Positions 33,633 through 42,641 of a stretch of 64,000 bases of DNA are shown here, piece by piece. The stretch is from Sphingorhabdus sp. 109 (GTDB lineage: Bacteria > Pseudomonadota > Alphaproteobacteria > Sphingomonadales > Sphingomonadaceae). The position numbers were made by a program, and so were the translations under genes. Every line of letters begins with the position of its first letter. Position 1 is the stretch's first letter. The notes beneath the pieces are model-generated. The model saw only the letters and a program-made list of their open reading frames with translations, was not told the origin of the DNA and did not search any database. The stretch is taken from contig NZ_LR732707.1 of assembly GCF_902506555.1 (NCBI RefSeq), positions 272,001 through 336,000 on the forward strand, read 5' to 3'.

Positions 33633-34196
33633 CTAAAGCTCTCTTACCAGCCGCACCGCGACGCCGATCCATTCCGGATCGCTGACAATCTGCTGACGCG
33701 CGCCGCTGCCGAGAGGCAGGATTTGCAACTTGTTGTCCTGGCGACCGATCAGACGGCCGAAGAGATAGCGCCCGGCGGGGCGAGGGACCAGCACATCGCG
33801 GTTGAGCGCACCGCCAAACTGGTCCGGGCTGCGTCGCGACAGCCAGACATCGTCGCCGGTGCGATAGTCGCCGACGCTGCTCTTGACCCGCAGCGCCACC
33901 ATCGCCGGTTCGATCGCGGGCTGATAGATATGTTCGACCTTGCCCAGAGCGTGCGCGCCCTTGTGGTCCAGAACAGCAGCCACGGGCAGTTCCTCCTGAT
34001 CGGGCAGGGACAGAAGCGTGGCGCTGTCGACGCCCAGCGCATCGGCTATCCGGTTCAGCCAGCCGAGCGACAGGGTCCGCGTGCCGGTCTCGAGCCGGCC
34101 GATGGTCTGCGCCGTGGTCGGCGGTTCACACCTGCCAGCAACATCGTCCAGCGTCAGTCCCTTGGCCTTGCGAACCTCTCTGATACGGCTGATCAT
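33633..34196 (-). CDS. XRE-family transcriptional regulator
   Basis: A 187-aa protein. The N-terminal Cro/CI-type HTH (residues about 3-57) has the helices TLDDVAGRC, TAQTIGRLETGTRTLSLGWL and RIADALGV. The C-terminal part (PAVAALRVKSSVGDYRTGDDVWL type) resembles a peptidase-S24/cupin-like sensing domain. ATG 34196 is used, with GGAG 6 nt upstream. It is divergent from the DUF6456 gene, and the 85-bp gap contains two short inverted repeats that could be its own operators. Confidence 0.85.
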   Translation of the reverse strand: MISRIREVRKAKGLTLDDVAGRCEPPTTAQTIGRLETGTRTLSLGWLNRIADALGVDSATLLSLPDQEELPVAAVLDHKGAHALGKVEHIYQPAIEPAMVALRVKSSVGDYRTGDDVWLSRRSPDQFGGALNRDVLVPRPAGRYLFGRLIGRQDNKLQILPLGSGARQQIVSDPEWIGVAVRLVREL

Positions 34197-34206
34197 ATAA
34201 ATCTCC

Positions 34207-34253
34207 AAACCTATATGGTTTTATCCTTTCCTACAATATTGCCAAAATGGCAA
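34207..34253. promoter_or_regulatory. two inverted repeats between divergent XRE and DUF6456 genes
   Basis: AAACC-TATAT-GGTTT at 34207-34221 and TTGCCA-AAA-TGGCAA at 34239-34253. Both fall in the 85-bp divergent promoter gap, which is AT-richer than its surroundings. They are good candidates for the XRE operator, but binding is inferred. Confidence 0.45.
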
Positions 34254-34281
34254 GAGGGTTGCAAGCCAAAGAGGAGATTAT

Positions 34282-34812
34282 ATGTCCGCCAGCAGAACCA
34301 GAAGAGACAAATCATTATCCGGTCCGCGTCTGCTTGCCGAACGGGCGCTGCCGCAGGATGGCGAGGAACGGAAGGGACGCGAAGCGCCGCGCAGGCGGGT
34401 GCGAAGTGTCACGGTCAATCTCGCTGAATCGCCTCTGGGCTGGCTGCACGCGAGAGGCCATTTGTCCGACCGCCAGTTCGACGCGGGAGAAAAGCTGCGG
34501 GCCGACTGGGAACGCGCCAATCTGGCACCGAGTGTGACGATGCGCTGGGATGCCGCGCCGGTTGCCGGCGGCAAGCGTGGGGCACCGCAAATATTGAACG
34601 AGACCGAAGCCCAGCTCGCAGCCAGATTGCGCTTCGAAAAGGCCATGAACGATCTGGGAAGCGACCTGTCGGACATCGCCTGGCGGATCATCTGTGGCGG
34701 CGAGGGGGTGCCGGTGGCGGAGAAACGTCTCGGCTGGCCGGCGCGGTCCGGCAAACTGGTGCTGAGAATCGCGCTGGACCGGCTGGCAGGATATTATCGG
34801 TTGCCGGGGTGA
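34282..34812 (+). CDS. DUF6456 domain-containing protein
   Basis: A 176-aa protein. A basic N-terminus (RRDKSLSG, APRRRVRSVTVN) precedes the conserved DUF6456 region: ESPLGWLHARGHLSDRQFDA, AGEKLRADWERA, then DIAWRIICGGEGVPVAEKRLGWP and LRIALDRLAGYY. The last block looks like a helix-turn-helix with the GWPARSGKLVLRIAL recognition segment, so DNA binding is likely. Function unknown. It is divergent from the XRE gene and convergent with uup, ending 1 bp before it. AGGAG precedes ATG 34282. Confidence 0.8.
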   Translation: MSASRTRRDKSLSGPRLLAERALPQDGEERKGREAPRRRVRSVTVNLAESPLGWLHARGHLSDRQFDAGEKLRADWERANLAPSVTMRWDAAPVAGGKRGAPQILNETEAQLAARLRFEKAMNDLGSDLSDIAWRIICGGEGVPVAEKRLGWPARSGKLVLRIALDRLAGYYRLPG

Positions 34813-36627
34813 TCAGCTGCCAGCCAGACGCTCGACTTCTTCCGCCAGTTCCAGCCACCGCATTTCGGCCTCGTCTTTTTCCTCGATCAGGGCGCTATTC
34901 TCTTTGGTTAACGCCTCGAAACGCGGAAAGTCCCGGGTGTAGAGGTCGGGATCGGCAAGCAGCTGTTCAATTTCTCCCATGCGTTTGTCGATCGCTTCGA
35001 TTCGCGCTGGCAGAAGGTCATAGTCCCGCTGGTCCTTGTAGCTCAGCTTTTTGCTGGAACTCGCGTTTCTGGCGTTGTCGCTGCTGCTTTTCTGGACCGG
35101 TTTCGGCGCCGATTTCGGGGTCCGGGTTGGGGGTTTGCGCCGGGCTTCCCATTCGGCATAGCCGCCGGCGACAATGTCGACGGTTCCGCTGCCATCCAGG
35201 CCGAGTGTCACGGTCACCGTCCGATCGAGAAAATCGCGGTCATGGCTGACCAGCAGCACTGTGCCTTCATAATCGGCGATCACTTCCTGCAGGAGATCGA
35301 GCGTTTCGAGGTCGAGATCGTTAGTCGGTTCGTCGAGCACCAGCAGGTTGGACATTCGCGCAAATTCCCGCGCCAGCAGTAGCCGCGACTGTTCGCCGCC
35401 CGACAAGGTGCCGACTTTGGCGTCGATCAGTGACGGCGCAAAGAGAAATTCCTTGAGATAGCCCTGCACATGTTTCTTGTCGCCGCGCACATCCACCCAG
35501 TCGCTGCCGTCGGCGAGCACGTCGCGGACAGACTTGTTGCCTTCGAGCAGGCTGCGTTGCTGGTCAATGAACACGCCGTTGAGTGTCTTGGCGAGAGTGA
35601 CGGTGCCGCTATCCGGCTCCAGTTCTCCGGTCAGCATCTTCAGCAATGTCGTCTTGCCCGCACCATTGGCGCCAACGATACCGATCCGGTCCCCGCGCTG
35701 GATGCGCAGAGAGAAGTCGCGGATGATCTGGCGTTTGTTTTCGCCTTCGCCAAAGGATTTCGAAATATGCTCTGCGGTGATGACCGATTTTGTCCGGCTG
35801 TCGTCATTCTGGATCTTGAGATTGGCGGTGCCCGCAGGGCCGATCATCGCGGCGCGCGCAGCACGCATTTCCCACAGTTTCTCAAGCCGTCCCTGATTGC
35901 GCTTGCGGCGTGCGGTCACGCCGCGTTCGAGCCAGCGCGCTTCGAGCTTCAGCTTGGCGTCGATCTTGCTGGCGGCTTGGGCTTCATCCGCGTGAATTTT
36001 CTCCATCCACGCATCATAGCCGCCGAATCCGACTTCCTGCCGCCGCAAGGCGCCGCGATCTAGCCAGATTGTCTGTTTGGTCAGACGGGTCAGAAAGGTC
36101 CTGTCATGCGAAATCGTAATGAATGCGCCCTTGTATCGCCCCAGCCAGTCTTCCAGCCAGTCAATCGCGCCGAGATCGAGATGGTTGGTCGGCTCATCCA
36201 GCAGCAAGAGGTCGGGATCGGACGCCAGTGCGCGGCAGATCGCCGCGCGGCGTTTCTCGCCACCGCTGGCTTTCGCAGCCCCCTTGGAAAGATCGGTGCC
36301 CAGTTGATCCGCTATGGCCTCCACTTCGTGCAGGGCAGGGCCTTGCTCGCCCGATACGGCAAAGTCGCGCAGGGTTTCGAACCGGGTAAAATCCGGTTCC
36401 TGTTCCAGATAGACGATATTGGTCCCGGGCTGGACCATTCGCTGGCCCTTGTCCGCTTCGATCTGGTCGGCGATCAGGCGCAATAGCGTGGTTTTGCCAG
36501 CGCCATTGCGGCCGATCAGGGCCAGCCGGTCACGCGGACCGACGTGGAGATCGAGATTTTCGAAAAGCCAGCCTTCGCCCTGATGGAGCGAGAGATTCTC
36601 ATATGCAAAGATCGGGGGTTGAGCCAT
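34813..36627 (-). CDS. uup: ABC-F family ATPase Uup
   Basis: A 604-aa protein with two ABC domains and no membrane segment. Walker A: GRNGAGKTTLL and GANGAGKTTLL. Signatures: ASGGEKRRAAI (Ala in place of Leu in the first) and LSGGEQSRLLL. Walker B: LLLLDEPTNHLDL and LLVLDEPTNDLDL. A linker with RWLERGVTARRKRNQGR and a C-terminal coiled coil (about 530-600) match Uup. Uup-type proteins act at the ribosome or branched DNA and limit precise transposon excision. The initiation region overlaps nothing; the aminotransferase frame that appears to overlap it is mis-started. Confidence 0.93.
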   Translation of the reverse strand: MAQPPIFAYENLSLHQGEGWLFENLDLHVGPRDRLALIGRNGAGKTTLLRLIADQIEADKGQRMVQPGTNIVYLEQEPDFTRFETLRDFAVSGEQGPALHEVEAIADQLGTDLSKGAAKASGGEKRRAAICRALASDPDLLLLDEPTNHLDLGAIDWLEDWLGRYKGAFITISHDRTFLTRLTKQTIWLDRGALRRQEVGFGGYDAWMEKIHADEAQAASKIDAKLKLEARWLERGVTARRKRNQGRLEKLWEMRAARAAMIGPAGTANLKIQNDDSRTKSVITAEHISKSFGEGENKRQIIRDFSLRIQRGDRIGIVGANGAGKTTLLKMLTGELEPDSGTVTLAKTLNGVFIDQQRSLLEGNKSVRDVLADGSDWVDVRGDKKHVQGYLKEFLFAPSLIDAKVGTLSGGEQSRLLLAREFARMSNLLVLDEPTNDLDLETLDLLQEVIADYEGTVLLVSHDRDFLDRTVTVTLGLDGSGTVDIVAGGYAEWEARRKPPTRTPKSAPKPVQKSSSDNARNASSSKKLSYKDQRDYDLLPARIEAIDKRMGEIEQLLADPDLYTRDFPRFEALTKENSALIEEKDEAEMRWLELAEEVERLAGS

Positions 36628-36752
36628 GGTTCCCGGGCGTTAGGGCCAAGCGGCCTCCGGCTCAAGCCTTCTCTTCAGGTCAAAGGCCATTGACCTGTCG
36701 CGCCATATCGGATTGTAGGGACGGATATGGCATTTTGGAGATCGGTAACAGC

Positions 36753-37610
36753 GTGAACACAGTCTATCTGAACGGCGAATATGTTTCCAGGTCCTCTGCC
36801 AGAATTTCCGTATTTGACCGGGGGTTGCTGTTTTCCGATGCGGTATATGAGGTAATTTCGGTGATCGACGGCCGGTTGATCGACATGCAGCGCCATGTTG
36901 CCAGGCTGGAGCGATCCCTGGGCGAACTTTCGATCAACGCTTTTGCCGATTGGTCGACAATAGCGCAGAATCTGGTGGCGGAAAATGATTTGCAGGAAGG
37001 CATGGTCTATCTGCAAGTGTCGCGTGGAGTGATGGAAGAGCGGGATTATCGCTGGCCTGCTCCCGATACCGCCCCGACAATATTTGCCTTTGCCCAGTCT
37101 CGCGCATTGATCGCCAATCCGATGGCCGGTCGCGGTATGAAGATCATCACACGACCCGATCTGCGTTGGCAAAGATGCGACATCAAGACCACCCAGCTGC
37201 TCTATGCATCGCTGATGAAAATGGAGGCCATGGCAGCTGGTGTCGACGATGTCTGGATGGCGCGCGATGATATGATCACCGAAGGCACATCGCAAAATGC
37301 CCATATCATCACTCGGGACGGCACTCTGGTCTCGCACCAGCTTGACCGGCGCATTTTACCCGGCGTCACCCGAATTGAAATGCTCGAACAGGCAAAGGCG
37401 ATGGAACTAACGATCGAAGAGCGCGCTTTCTCCATAGACGAAGCGAAGCGGGCGGCGGAAGCCTTTGTGACGTCTTCTACCCTGCTGGTCATGCCGGTCG
37501 TGGAGATTGATGGCCACAAGATCGGAAACGGACAGCCGGGGGCAAGAACGGAAATAATCCGGCAGAACTATTTAACCGCCGTTCAGAGTGCTTCGTCTAC
37601 AGCGAACTGA
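36753..37610 (+). CDS. dat: D-amino acid aminotransferase (D-alanine transaminase)
   Basis: A 285-aa class IV PLP enzyme. FDRGLLFSDAVYEV, SRGVMEERDYRWP, the PLP lysine in CDIKTTQLLYASL and ITEGTSQNAHI are family markers. It interconverts D-alanine and D-glutamate via keto acids, supplying peptidoglycan precursors. The family-typical N-terminus (VNTVYLNGEY) begins at GTG 36753; the longer open frame from 36603 would run into the divergent uup and is rejected. GGAG lies 12 nt upstream, a somewhat long spacing. Confidence 0.87.
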   Translation: MNTVYLNGEYVSRSSARISVFDRGLLFSDAVYEVISVIDGRLIDMQRHVARLERSLGELSINAFADWSTIAQNLVAENDLQEGMVYLQVSRGVMEERDYRWPAPDTAPTIFAFAQSRALIANPMAGRGMKIITRPDLRWQRCDIKTTQLLYASLMKMEAMAAGVDDVWMARDDMITEGTSQNAHIITRDGTLVSHQLDRRILPGVTRIEMLEQAKAMELTIEERAFSIDEAKRAAEAFVTSSTLLVMPVVEIDGHKIGNGQPGARTEIIRQNYLTAVQSASSTAN

Positions 37611-37626
37611 ATCAATGGAGAAGATT

Positions 37627-38340
37627 ATGAAATTCCCAGTTATACTGGCCGGTGCGGCCCTGGCTCTGAGCCCGATCAATATCGCGCAAGCCGCAAATGT
37701 AGAAATTGTCGCGCAAAACCCCGTGATCGAGCTGAGCGTATCGGAACAGGTCGATAGCGCGCCGGACACAGCCACTTTCAGCACGGGTGTCGAGACGCGG
37801 GCAAAAACCGCAACCGAAGCGTTGCGCCAGAATTCGGTGCAGGCCCGGGCGGTCATGGACCGGCTCAAATCGCTCGGGATCGCCGAGAAGGATATCCAGA
37901 CCAGCGGCATCAACCTGCGGGCGGATTATGACTATGATCAGGAAAGCCGGCAGAACCGCTTCGTCGGTTATGTCGTGTCCAATCAGGTCTCGGCGACCGT
38001 GAACGAGATCTCAAAGCTGGGCGAAATTCTCGATGCGATTGTCAGCAGCGGCGCAACCAATCTGAACGGCCCGTCATTCTCGATCAGCGATGACAGCAAG
38101 CTGAAGGATGTTGCGCGCGAGCGGGCGCTGGCCAACGCCAAGGCGCGCGCCATGAGCTATGCCCGGGCCGAGGGATATAGCGGCGTCCGGGTGCTTTCGA
38201 TCAGCGAGGGCATGTCCCGTCAGTCCGAAGCGCCAATGATGCGGATGGAAGCATCGGCATCCCCCTCAGCGCCTCCGGTAGCGCCGGGACAGGTCGGAAC
38301 CGTCGTTTCGCTCAATATTACCTATGAAATGACGCGATAA
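37627..38340 (+). CDS. SIMPL (DUF541) domain periplasmic protein
   Basis: A 237-aa protein with a signal peptide (MKFPVILAGAALALSPINIAQA) and a SIMPL domain: ISVSEQVDSAPDTATFSTGV, KDIQTSGINLRADYDYDQ, FVGYVVSNQVSATV, then ARAMSYARAEGYSGVRVLSI. Such proteins (YggE-like) are periplasmic and linked to oxidative stress; biochemical function is not established. ATG 37627 is used, with GGAG 6 nt upstream, rather than the longer frame from 37588. It follows dat by 16 bp. Confidence 0.9.
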   Translation: MKFPVILAGAALALSPINIAQAANVEIVAQNPVIELSVSEQVDSAPDTATFSTGVETRAKTATEALRQNSVQARAVMDRLKSLGIAEKDIQTSGINLRADYDYDQESRQNRFVGYVVSNQVSATVNEISKLGEILDAIVSSGATNLNGPSFSISDDSKLKDVARERALANAKARAMSYARAEGYSGVRVLSISEGMSRQSEAPMMRMEASASPSAPPVAPGQVGTVVSLNITYEMTR

Positions 38341-38405
38341 TCACTGCATGTTCGCTGAAATCTTATTCACGTGATGTTAAAACCACCGGGGCTAGGAGGG
38401 TATTG

Positions 38406-38711
38406 ATGTTGAAATTAACAGCCTTTTTCCCCCTCCTGGTGCTCGGTGTGTCCGTTGTCGCACCGCAGGCTTCGGCTGCGGACCGTCGCGGTGAGCAGAA
38501 TGAGGCGAGGGCCCAGATGATGGCGGGCAAGGTGAAATCGATCCGTTCGATCGAGAACCGGATTCTGCCGCGCATGAGGGACAGCGAATATATCGGCCCC
38601 GAATTCGATCCCGGTGCGCAGGTCTACCGGCTGAAGTTCATTCGCGATGGCCGGGTAATATTTGTCGATGTCGATGGCCGCACCGGCTCGATCCTGCGCC
38701 AGTCCCGCTGA
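38406..38711 (+). CDS. PepSY-type secreted small protein
   Basis: A 101-aa protein. A signal peptide (FFPLLVLGVSVVAPQASA) precedes a single PepSY-like domain (KVKSIRSIENRILPRM, YRLKFIRDGRVIFVDVDGRTGSIL). AGGAGG at 38394-38399 is 6 nt before ATG 38406. It stands just upstream of a response regulator and PhoQ-like kinase. In many Proteobacteria such PepSY proteins precede their two-component genes and may tune the sensor; that link is inference here. Confidence 0.8.
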   Translation: MLKLTAFFPLLVLGVSVVAPQASAADRRGEQNEARAQMMAGKVKSIRSIENRILPRMRDSEYIGPEFDPGAQVYRLKFIRDGRVIFVDVDGRTGSILRQSR

Positions 38712-38809
38712 TTCACTGCACTTGTCGCGATTTTCTAATAGCATTGTGCCTGTGGGGGATGGTGATATAGGCTGTTCCAGAAAACCAGGCTTTATTTCGG
38801 AGGACAAGC

Positions 38810-39475
38810 ATGCGCGTCTTGATCGTTGAAGACGAACCTACGCTGGGTCAGCAGCTCAAATCGACACTGGAGGCCAATGGCTATGCGATCGACCTGTCGA
38901 CCGACGGTGAAGATGGCCATTTCATGGGCTCGACCGAAGATTATGACGCGGTCATCCTGGATCTCGGCCTGCCCGAAATCGACGGCCTGACCGTGCTCGA
39001 TCGCTGGCGCAAGGAAGAGCGCAATTTTCCGGTGCTGGTGCTGACCGCCCGGGACAGCTGGTCCGACAAGGTTGCCGGGCTCGACGCCGGTGCCGATGAC
39101 TATCTGGCCAAGCCGTTCCAGACCGAAGAACTGATTGCCCGGTTGCGCGCGCTCATCCGCCGTGCCTCGGGCAATGCCTCGTCGGAGCTGACCGCCGGCA
39201 ATGTGCGTCTAGATACAAGATCGGGCAAGGTCACGCTCGACGGCAGTCCGGTCAAGCTCACCGCCCAGGAATATAAGCTTCTGTCCTATCTGATGCACCA
39301 CAAGGGCAAAGTCGTGTCGCGGACCGAATTGATCGAGCATATTTACGATCAGGATTTCGACCGCGATTCCAACACGATCGAAGTCTTTGTCACTCGCATC
39401 CGCAAGAAATTGGGGGCCGATGTCATTTCCACCATCCGGGGACTTGGCTATAGTCTAGAGGATCCCGAAGCCTGA
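38810..39475 (+). CDS. OmpR/PhoP-family response regulator
   Basis: A 221-aa protein. The receiver domain (1-115) carries the acidic DE pair in EDEPTLG, phospho-Asp in VILDLGLPEIDG, Thr in VLTARDSW and Lys in LAKPFQ. The C-terminal winged helix (about 125-218) includes EYKLLSYLMHHKGKVVSRTELIEHIYDQ and NTIEVFVTRIRKKLGAD. It is the cognate regulator of the kinase that begins right after it. Closest in type to PhoP/QseB-like regulators. Confidence 0.94.
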   Translation: MRVLIVEDEPTLGQQLKSTLEANGYAIDLSTDGEDGHFMGSTEDYDAVILDLGLPEIDGLTVLDRWRKEERNFPVLVLTARDSWSDKVAGLDAGADDYLAKPFQTEELIARLRALIRRASGNASSELTAGNVRLDTRSGKVTLDGSPVKLTAQEYKLLSYLMHHKGKVVSRTELIEHIYDQDFDRDSNTIEVFVTRIRKKLGADVISTIRGLGYSLEDPEA

Positions 39476-39570
39476 ATGAACCGGCCCAGATAGATCGTCC
39501 GCTCGAAGAAAAGGCACCGGCAACCCAATCTCGGCTAGGCACGCAGACCACCGGATCGCTCAGTCGCCGG

Positions 39571-40890
39571 ATGATCGGTATTGCTGCGGCGTGGATCATG
39601 ATCCTGCTGTTCGGTGGCGGCTTTGCGCTGGACCGGGTGCTCAACGATGCGGTTACCCGCAATTTCGACAATCAGCTGGAATATGTGCTGACCGCGATGA
39701 TCGCGTCGGCGGAAATCGGTCCGGATGGCGAGGTGTTCCTGAACCGGCCGCTTGGCGACCAGCGCTTTCTCGAGCCAAACAGCGGTCTCTACTGGCAAAT
39801 CAGCGGCAAGGGGCATGACGATTTCCCCTCACGATCCCTGTGGGACCGGACGCTGGTCTCCAACATCACCCATGACGACCGTGAAATCCATATTTACGAC
39901 AGCAACCAGTTTGAGGACGAACCGCTGCGGGTGCTCGAGCGTACGATCATTCTGCCCGATAGCGACACCAGATGGCTGTTTCAGGTGGCGCAAAGCCGCG
40001 ACGGTCTCGATGCCCAGATCGCCACGATCCGCTCGATATTGATTAACAGTTTCCTGATACTCGCGCTTGGTCTGATCGGCATGGCGGCGCTGCAAACGCT
40101 TTACGGTCTCTGGCCATTGCGCAAGATCCGCAGCGCCATCGCCGCGATGCGGACCGGCCAGCAGCGCCGCGTGGTCGAACCGATGCCGATCGAGGTCACG
40201 CCGATGGTTGACGAACTCAACGCCTTGCTCGACCATAATGAGAAGCAGGCAGAGGAAGCGCGCCGCCATGCGGGCAATCTCGCCCATGCGCTGAAAACCC
40301 CGCTTACCGTCATTATGAACAGCGCCACCGCCAAGGCCGACGATCTCGCCGATACGGTGATTCGCGAGGCCGGCGTGATGCGACGGCAGGTTGACCATCA
40401 TCTCGCCCGCGCCCGGGCCGTCGGCCGGCGCGGCAACGCGCACAGCCGGGCGAGAGTGTGGCAAAGCCTGCAGGCGGTCGAACGGGCGGTCGGCCGGCTT
40501 TATCCGCATGTCCGGATCGATATTGACGGCGACAAGGATGCGGTCGCTTCGGTCGAGCGCCAAGATCTCGATGAAATGATCGGCAATCTGGTTGAAAATG
40601 CCGCTAAATATGGCGGCGGCAGCGTCTTCATCACGGTCGAAAGCGACGGCGACTTTGTGGAACTGCTGATTGAGGATGACGGTCGCGGCATTCCCGAAGC
40701 AGAGCGCCAGCGGATATTCGACCGCGGCGTCCGGCTCGACAGCGGCAAGCCGGGCACCGGTCTGGGGCTTGCCATTGTCCGTGACGTCGCGGAAATCTAC
40801 GAAGGCTCGGTATCGCTGGAAGAAAGCGAGGATCTGGGCGGTCTGCTGGTGCGGCTCAGACTGCCGAAGAGCGAGATTGTCGAGTCCTAA
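39571..40890 (+). CDS. sensor histidine kinase, PhoQ-like
   Basis: A 439-aa membrane kinase. TM1 is about 5-22, a periplasmic loop of about 140 residues follows, and TM2 (FLILALGLIGMAAL) is near 160. The HisKA has the PhoQ-type NLAHALKTPLTV (phospho-His). The ATPase domain has NLVENAAKYG, EDDGRGIP and GTGLGLAIV. ATG 39571 has no RBS. The frame is open back to a CTG at 39472, which is 9 nt after AGAGGA and overlaps the regulator stop, so the true start may be further upstream (472 aa), or a base may be missing. The start is therefore uncertain; the gene is not. Confidence 0.88.
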   Translation: MIGIAAAWIMILLFGGGFALDRVLNDAVTRNFDNQLEYVLTAMIASAEIGPDGEVFLNRPLGDQRFLEPNSGLYWQISGKGHDDFPSRSLWDRTLVSNITHDDREIHIYDSNQFEDEPLRVLERTIILPDSDTRWLFQVAQSRDGLDAQIATIRSILINSFLILALGLIGMAALQTLYGLWPLRKIRSAIAAMRTGQQRRVVEPMPIEVTPMVDELNALLDHNEKQAEEARRHAGNLAHALKTPLTVIMNSATAKADDLADTVIREAGVMRRQVDHHLARARAVGRRGNAHSRARVWQSLQAVERAVGRLYPHVRIDIDGDKDAVASVERQDLDEMIGNLVENAAKYGGGSVFITVESDGDFVELLIEDDGRGIPEAERQRIFDRGVRLDSGKPGTGLGLAIVRDVAEIYEGSVSLEESEDLGGLLVRLRLPKSEIVES

Positions 40891-41168
40891 GCCTCGCTGC
40901 GGATTCGCTCGTGGTGCCGAATCACTTCGTCGATGATGAAACGCAGGAATTTTTCCGAAAATTCCGGATCGAGATTGGCGTCGATGGCGAGCTGGCGGAG
41001 CCGGGCGATCTGTTCCTTTTCGCGGGCGCCATCGGCAGGCGGCAGGCTGTTTTTCGCTTTATATTCACCGACGGCCTGGGTCACCTTGAACCGTTCGGCC
41101 AGCATGAACACCAGCGCCGCGTCGATATTGTTGATGCTTTCGCGATATTGCTTAAGCTTTTCGTCCAT
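40887..41168 (-). CDS. chorismate mutase (AroQ type)
   Basis: A 93-aa all-helical AroQ domain: YRESINNIDAALVFMLAERF, KVTQAVGEYKAKNSLPPADG, AREKEQIARLRQLA and FLRFIIDEVIRHHE. The active-site Arg, Lys, Asp and Glu positions are recognisable. It converts chorismate to prephenate for Phe/Tyr synthesis. The start is uncertain: ATG 41168 (weak GGGG upstream) or ATG 41207 would add 13 residues. It converges with the kinase gene (4-nt overlap of ends). Confidence 0.85.
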   Translation of the reverse strand: MDEKLKQYRESINNIDAALVFMLAERFKVTQAVGEYKAKNSLPPADGAREKEQIARLRQLAIDANLDPEFSEKFLRFIIDEVIRHHERIRSEA

Positions 41169-41284
41169 TTTACGCTGCCCCAATTGCACCTGTTTCGATT
41201 TCGGCATCTCATGCACGAGGTGCAACCGAATATGGCCTGATTTCACTTGCCTTATCCCTAGTGAATTGCCACATCCGGTGCAAC

Positions 41285-42298
41285 ATGTCAGCAACGGTCC
41301 ATCATATCGGGCGGGATAACGCGCCTTCACTAGAACCCATCATGTCTCTGGTCGCCAGCGACATGAACCAGGTCAACAGCGTGATTCTGGACCGGATGCA
41401 GTCGGAAATTCCGCTTATTCCCGAACTGGCGGGGCATCTGATCGCCGGTGGCGGCAAGCGGATGCGGCCGATGCTGACGCTGGCCGCGGCGAAGCTGATC
41501 GGCTATCCTGGAGACCGCCATTTCAAGCTCGCGGCAGCGGTCGAGTTCATTCACACGGCGACCCTGTTGCATGATGATGTGGTCGACGGCTCAGACATGC
41601 GGCGCGGAAAAACCGCCGCCAATCTCATTTTCGGTAATCCGGCGACCGTTCTGGTCGGTGACTTCCTGTTCAGCCGCTCGTTCGAGCTGATGGTCGAGGA
41701 CGGCTCGCTCAAAGTGCTGAAGATATTGTCCAATGCTTCTGCTGTCATCGCCGAAGGCGAAGTCAACCAGTTGACCGCGCAGCGCAAGATCGAAACCAAT
41801 GAAGACCGCTATCTCGATATCATTGGCGCCAAGACAGCTGCCCTGTTCGCAGCGGCCAGCCGGATTTCCGCCGTGGTCGCGGAATGCGACGACGAAGTCG
41901 AACTGGCGCTGGACAGCTATGGCCGCAATCTGGGCATAGCCTTTCAGCTGGTCGATGACGCGATCGACTATTCATCCGATCGCGAAACCATGGGCAAGGA
42001 TGCCGGCGACGATTTCCGCGAAGGCAAGGTGACGCTGCCGGTCATACTGGCCTATGCCCGCGGCAATGACGAAGAGCGCAAATTCTGGAAAGACGCGATC
42101 ATCGGGCATAAATCGTCCGATGACGATCTGGCCCGGGCGACTGCGTTGATCCACGCAACCGGAGCCATGGACGACACGATGTCGCGGGCCCGCCACTATG
42201 GTCAGCGGGCAATTGACGCACTCGGTATATTCGCTGCGGGCAAAGCGAAGGAGGCGATGACCGAAGCGGTTGAATTTGCCATTTCGCGCGCTTATTGA
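41285..42298 (+). CDS. ispB: trans-polyprenyl diphosphate synthase (octaprenyl/decaprenyl type)
   Basis: A 337-aa isoprenyl synthase. GGGKRMRPMLTLAAAKL precedes the first Asp-rich motif LLHDDVVDGSDMRRG (DDxxD). The second Asp-rich motif is LVDDAIDYSSD. It builds the ubiquinone side chain (C40-C50 by analogy). ATG 41285 gives the family-typical N-terminus; the upstream TTG frame start at 41261 is not supported. It is divergent from chorismate mutase across about 115 bp, and the complex I subunit gene follows by 24 bp. Confidence 0.92.
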   Translation: MSATVHHIGRDNAPSLEPIMSLVASDMNQVNSVILDRMQSEIPLIPELAGHLIAGGGKRMRPMLTLAAAKLIGYPGDRHFKLAAAVEFIHTATLLHDDVVDGSDMRRGKTAANLIFGNPATVLVGDFLFSRSFELMVEDGSLKVLKILSNASAVIAEGEVNQLTAQRKIETNEDRYLDIIGAKTAALFAAASRISAVVAECDDEVELALDSYGRNLGIAFQLVDDAIDYSSDRETMGKDAGDDFREGKVTLPVILAYARGNDEERKFWKDAIIGHKSSDDDLARATALIHATGAMDDTMSRARHYGQRAIDALGIFAAGKAKEAMTEAVEFAISRAY

Positions 42299-42322
42299 AC
42301 CGGTTCAACACAGGAACAGAAT

Positions 42323-42601
42323 ATGGCCGCACGAATTTATCAAACGCCCAGAAATGCGATGCAGTCGGGCAGGGCACTGACCGACAAATGGGTATTGGAA
42401 TTCGAACCGGCAGAAGCCCGAAAACCCGATCCCCTGACCGGCTGGGCCGGATCCGGCGATACCCAGCGGCAGGTAAAGCTGACCTTTGACAGCTGCGATG
42501 CGGCAAAGGCCTATGCCGAAAAATATGGTATTGCCTATGCGGTCATTCCAACACCGCACAAAACCCTGAAAATCCAGGCTTACGCGGATAATTTTCGCTA
42601 A
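42323..42601 (+). CDS. NDUFS4-like NADH-ubiquinone oxidoreductase accessory subunit
   Basis: A 92-aa protein matching the ETC_C1_NDUFS4 family: ARIYQTPRNAMQSGRA, WVLEFEP, DPLTGWAGSGDTQRQVKLTF and AKAYAEKYGIAYAV. In mitochondria and alphaproteobacteria this accessory subunit binds the peripheral arm of complex I. It lies away from a nuo operon, as is usual in this group. RBS is weak (ACAGGAACAGAAT). Confidence 0.93.
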   Translation: MAARIYQTPRNAMQSGRALTDKWVLEFEPAEARKPDPLTGWAGSGDTQRQVKLTFDSCDAAKAYAEKYGIAYAVIPTPHKTLKIQAYADNFR

Positions 42602-42641
42602 TATTCTGGCCCCGCCGACGGCTACCGGTGCAGGCGGCTGC

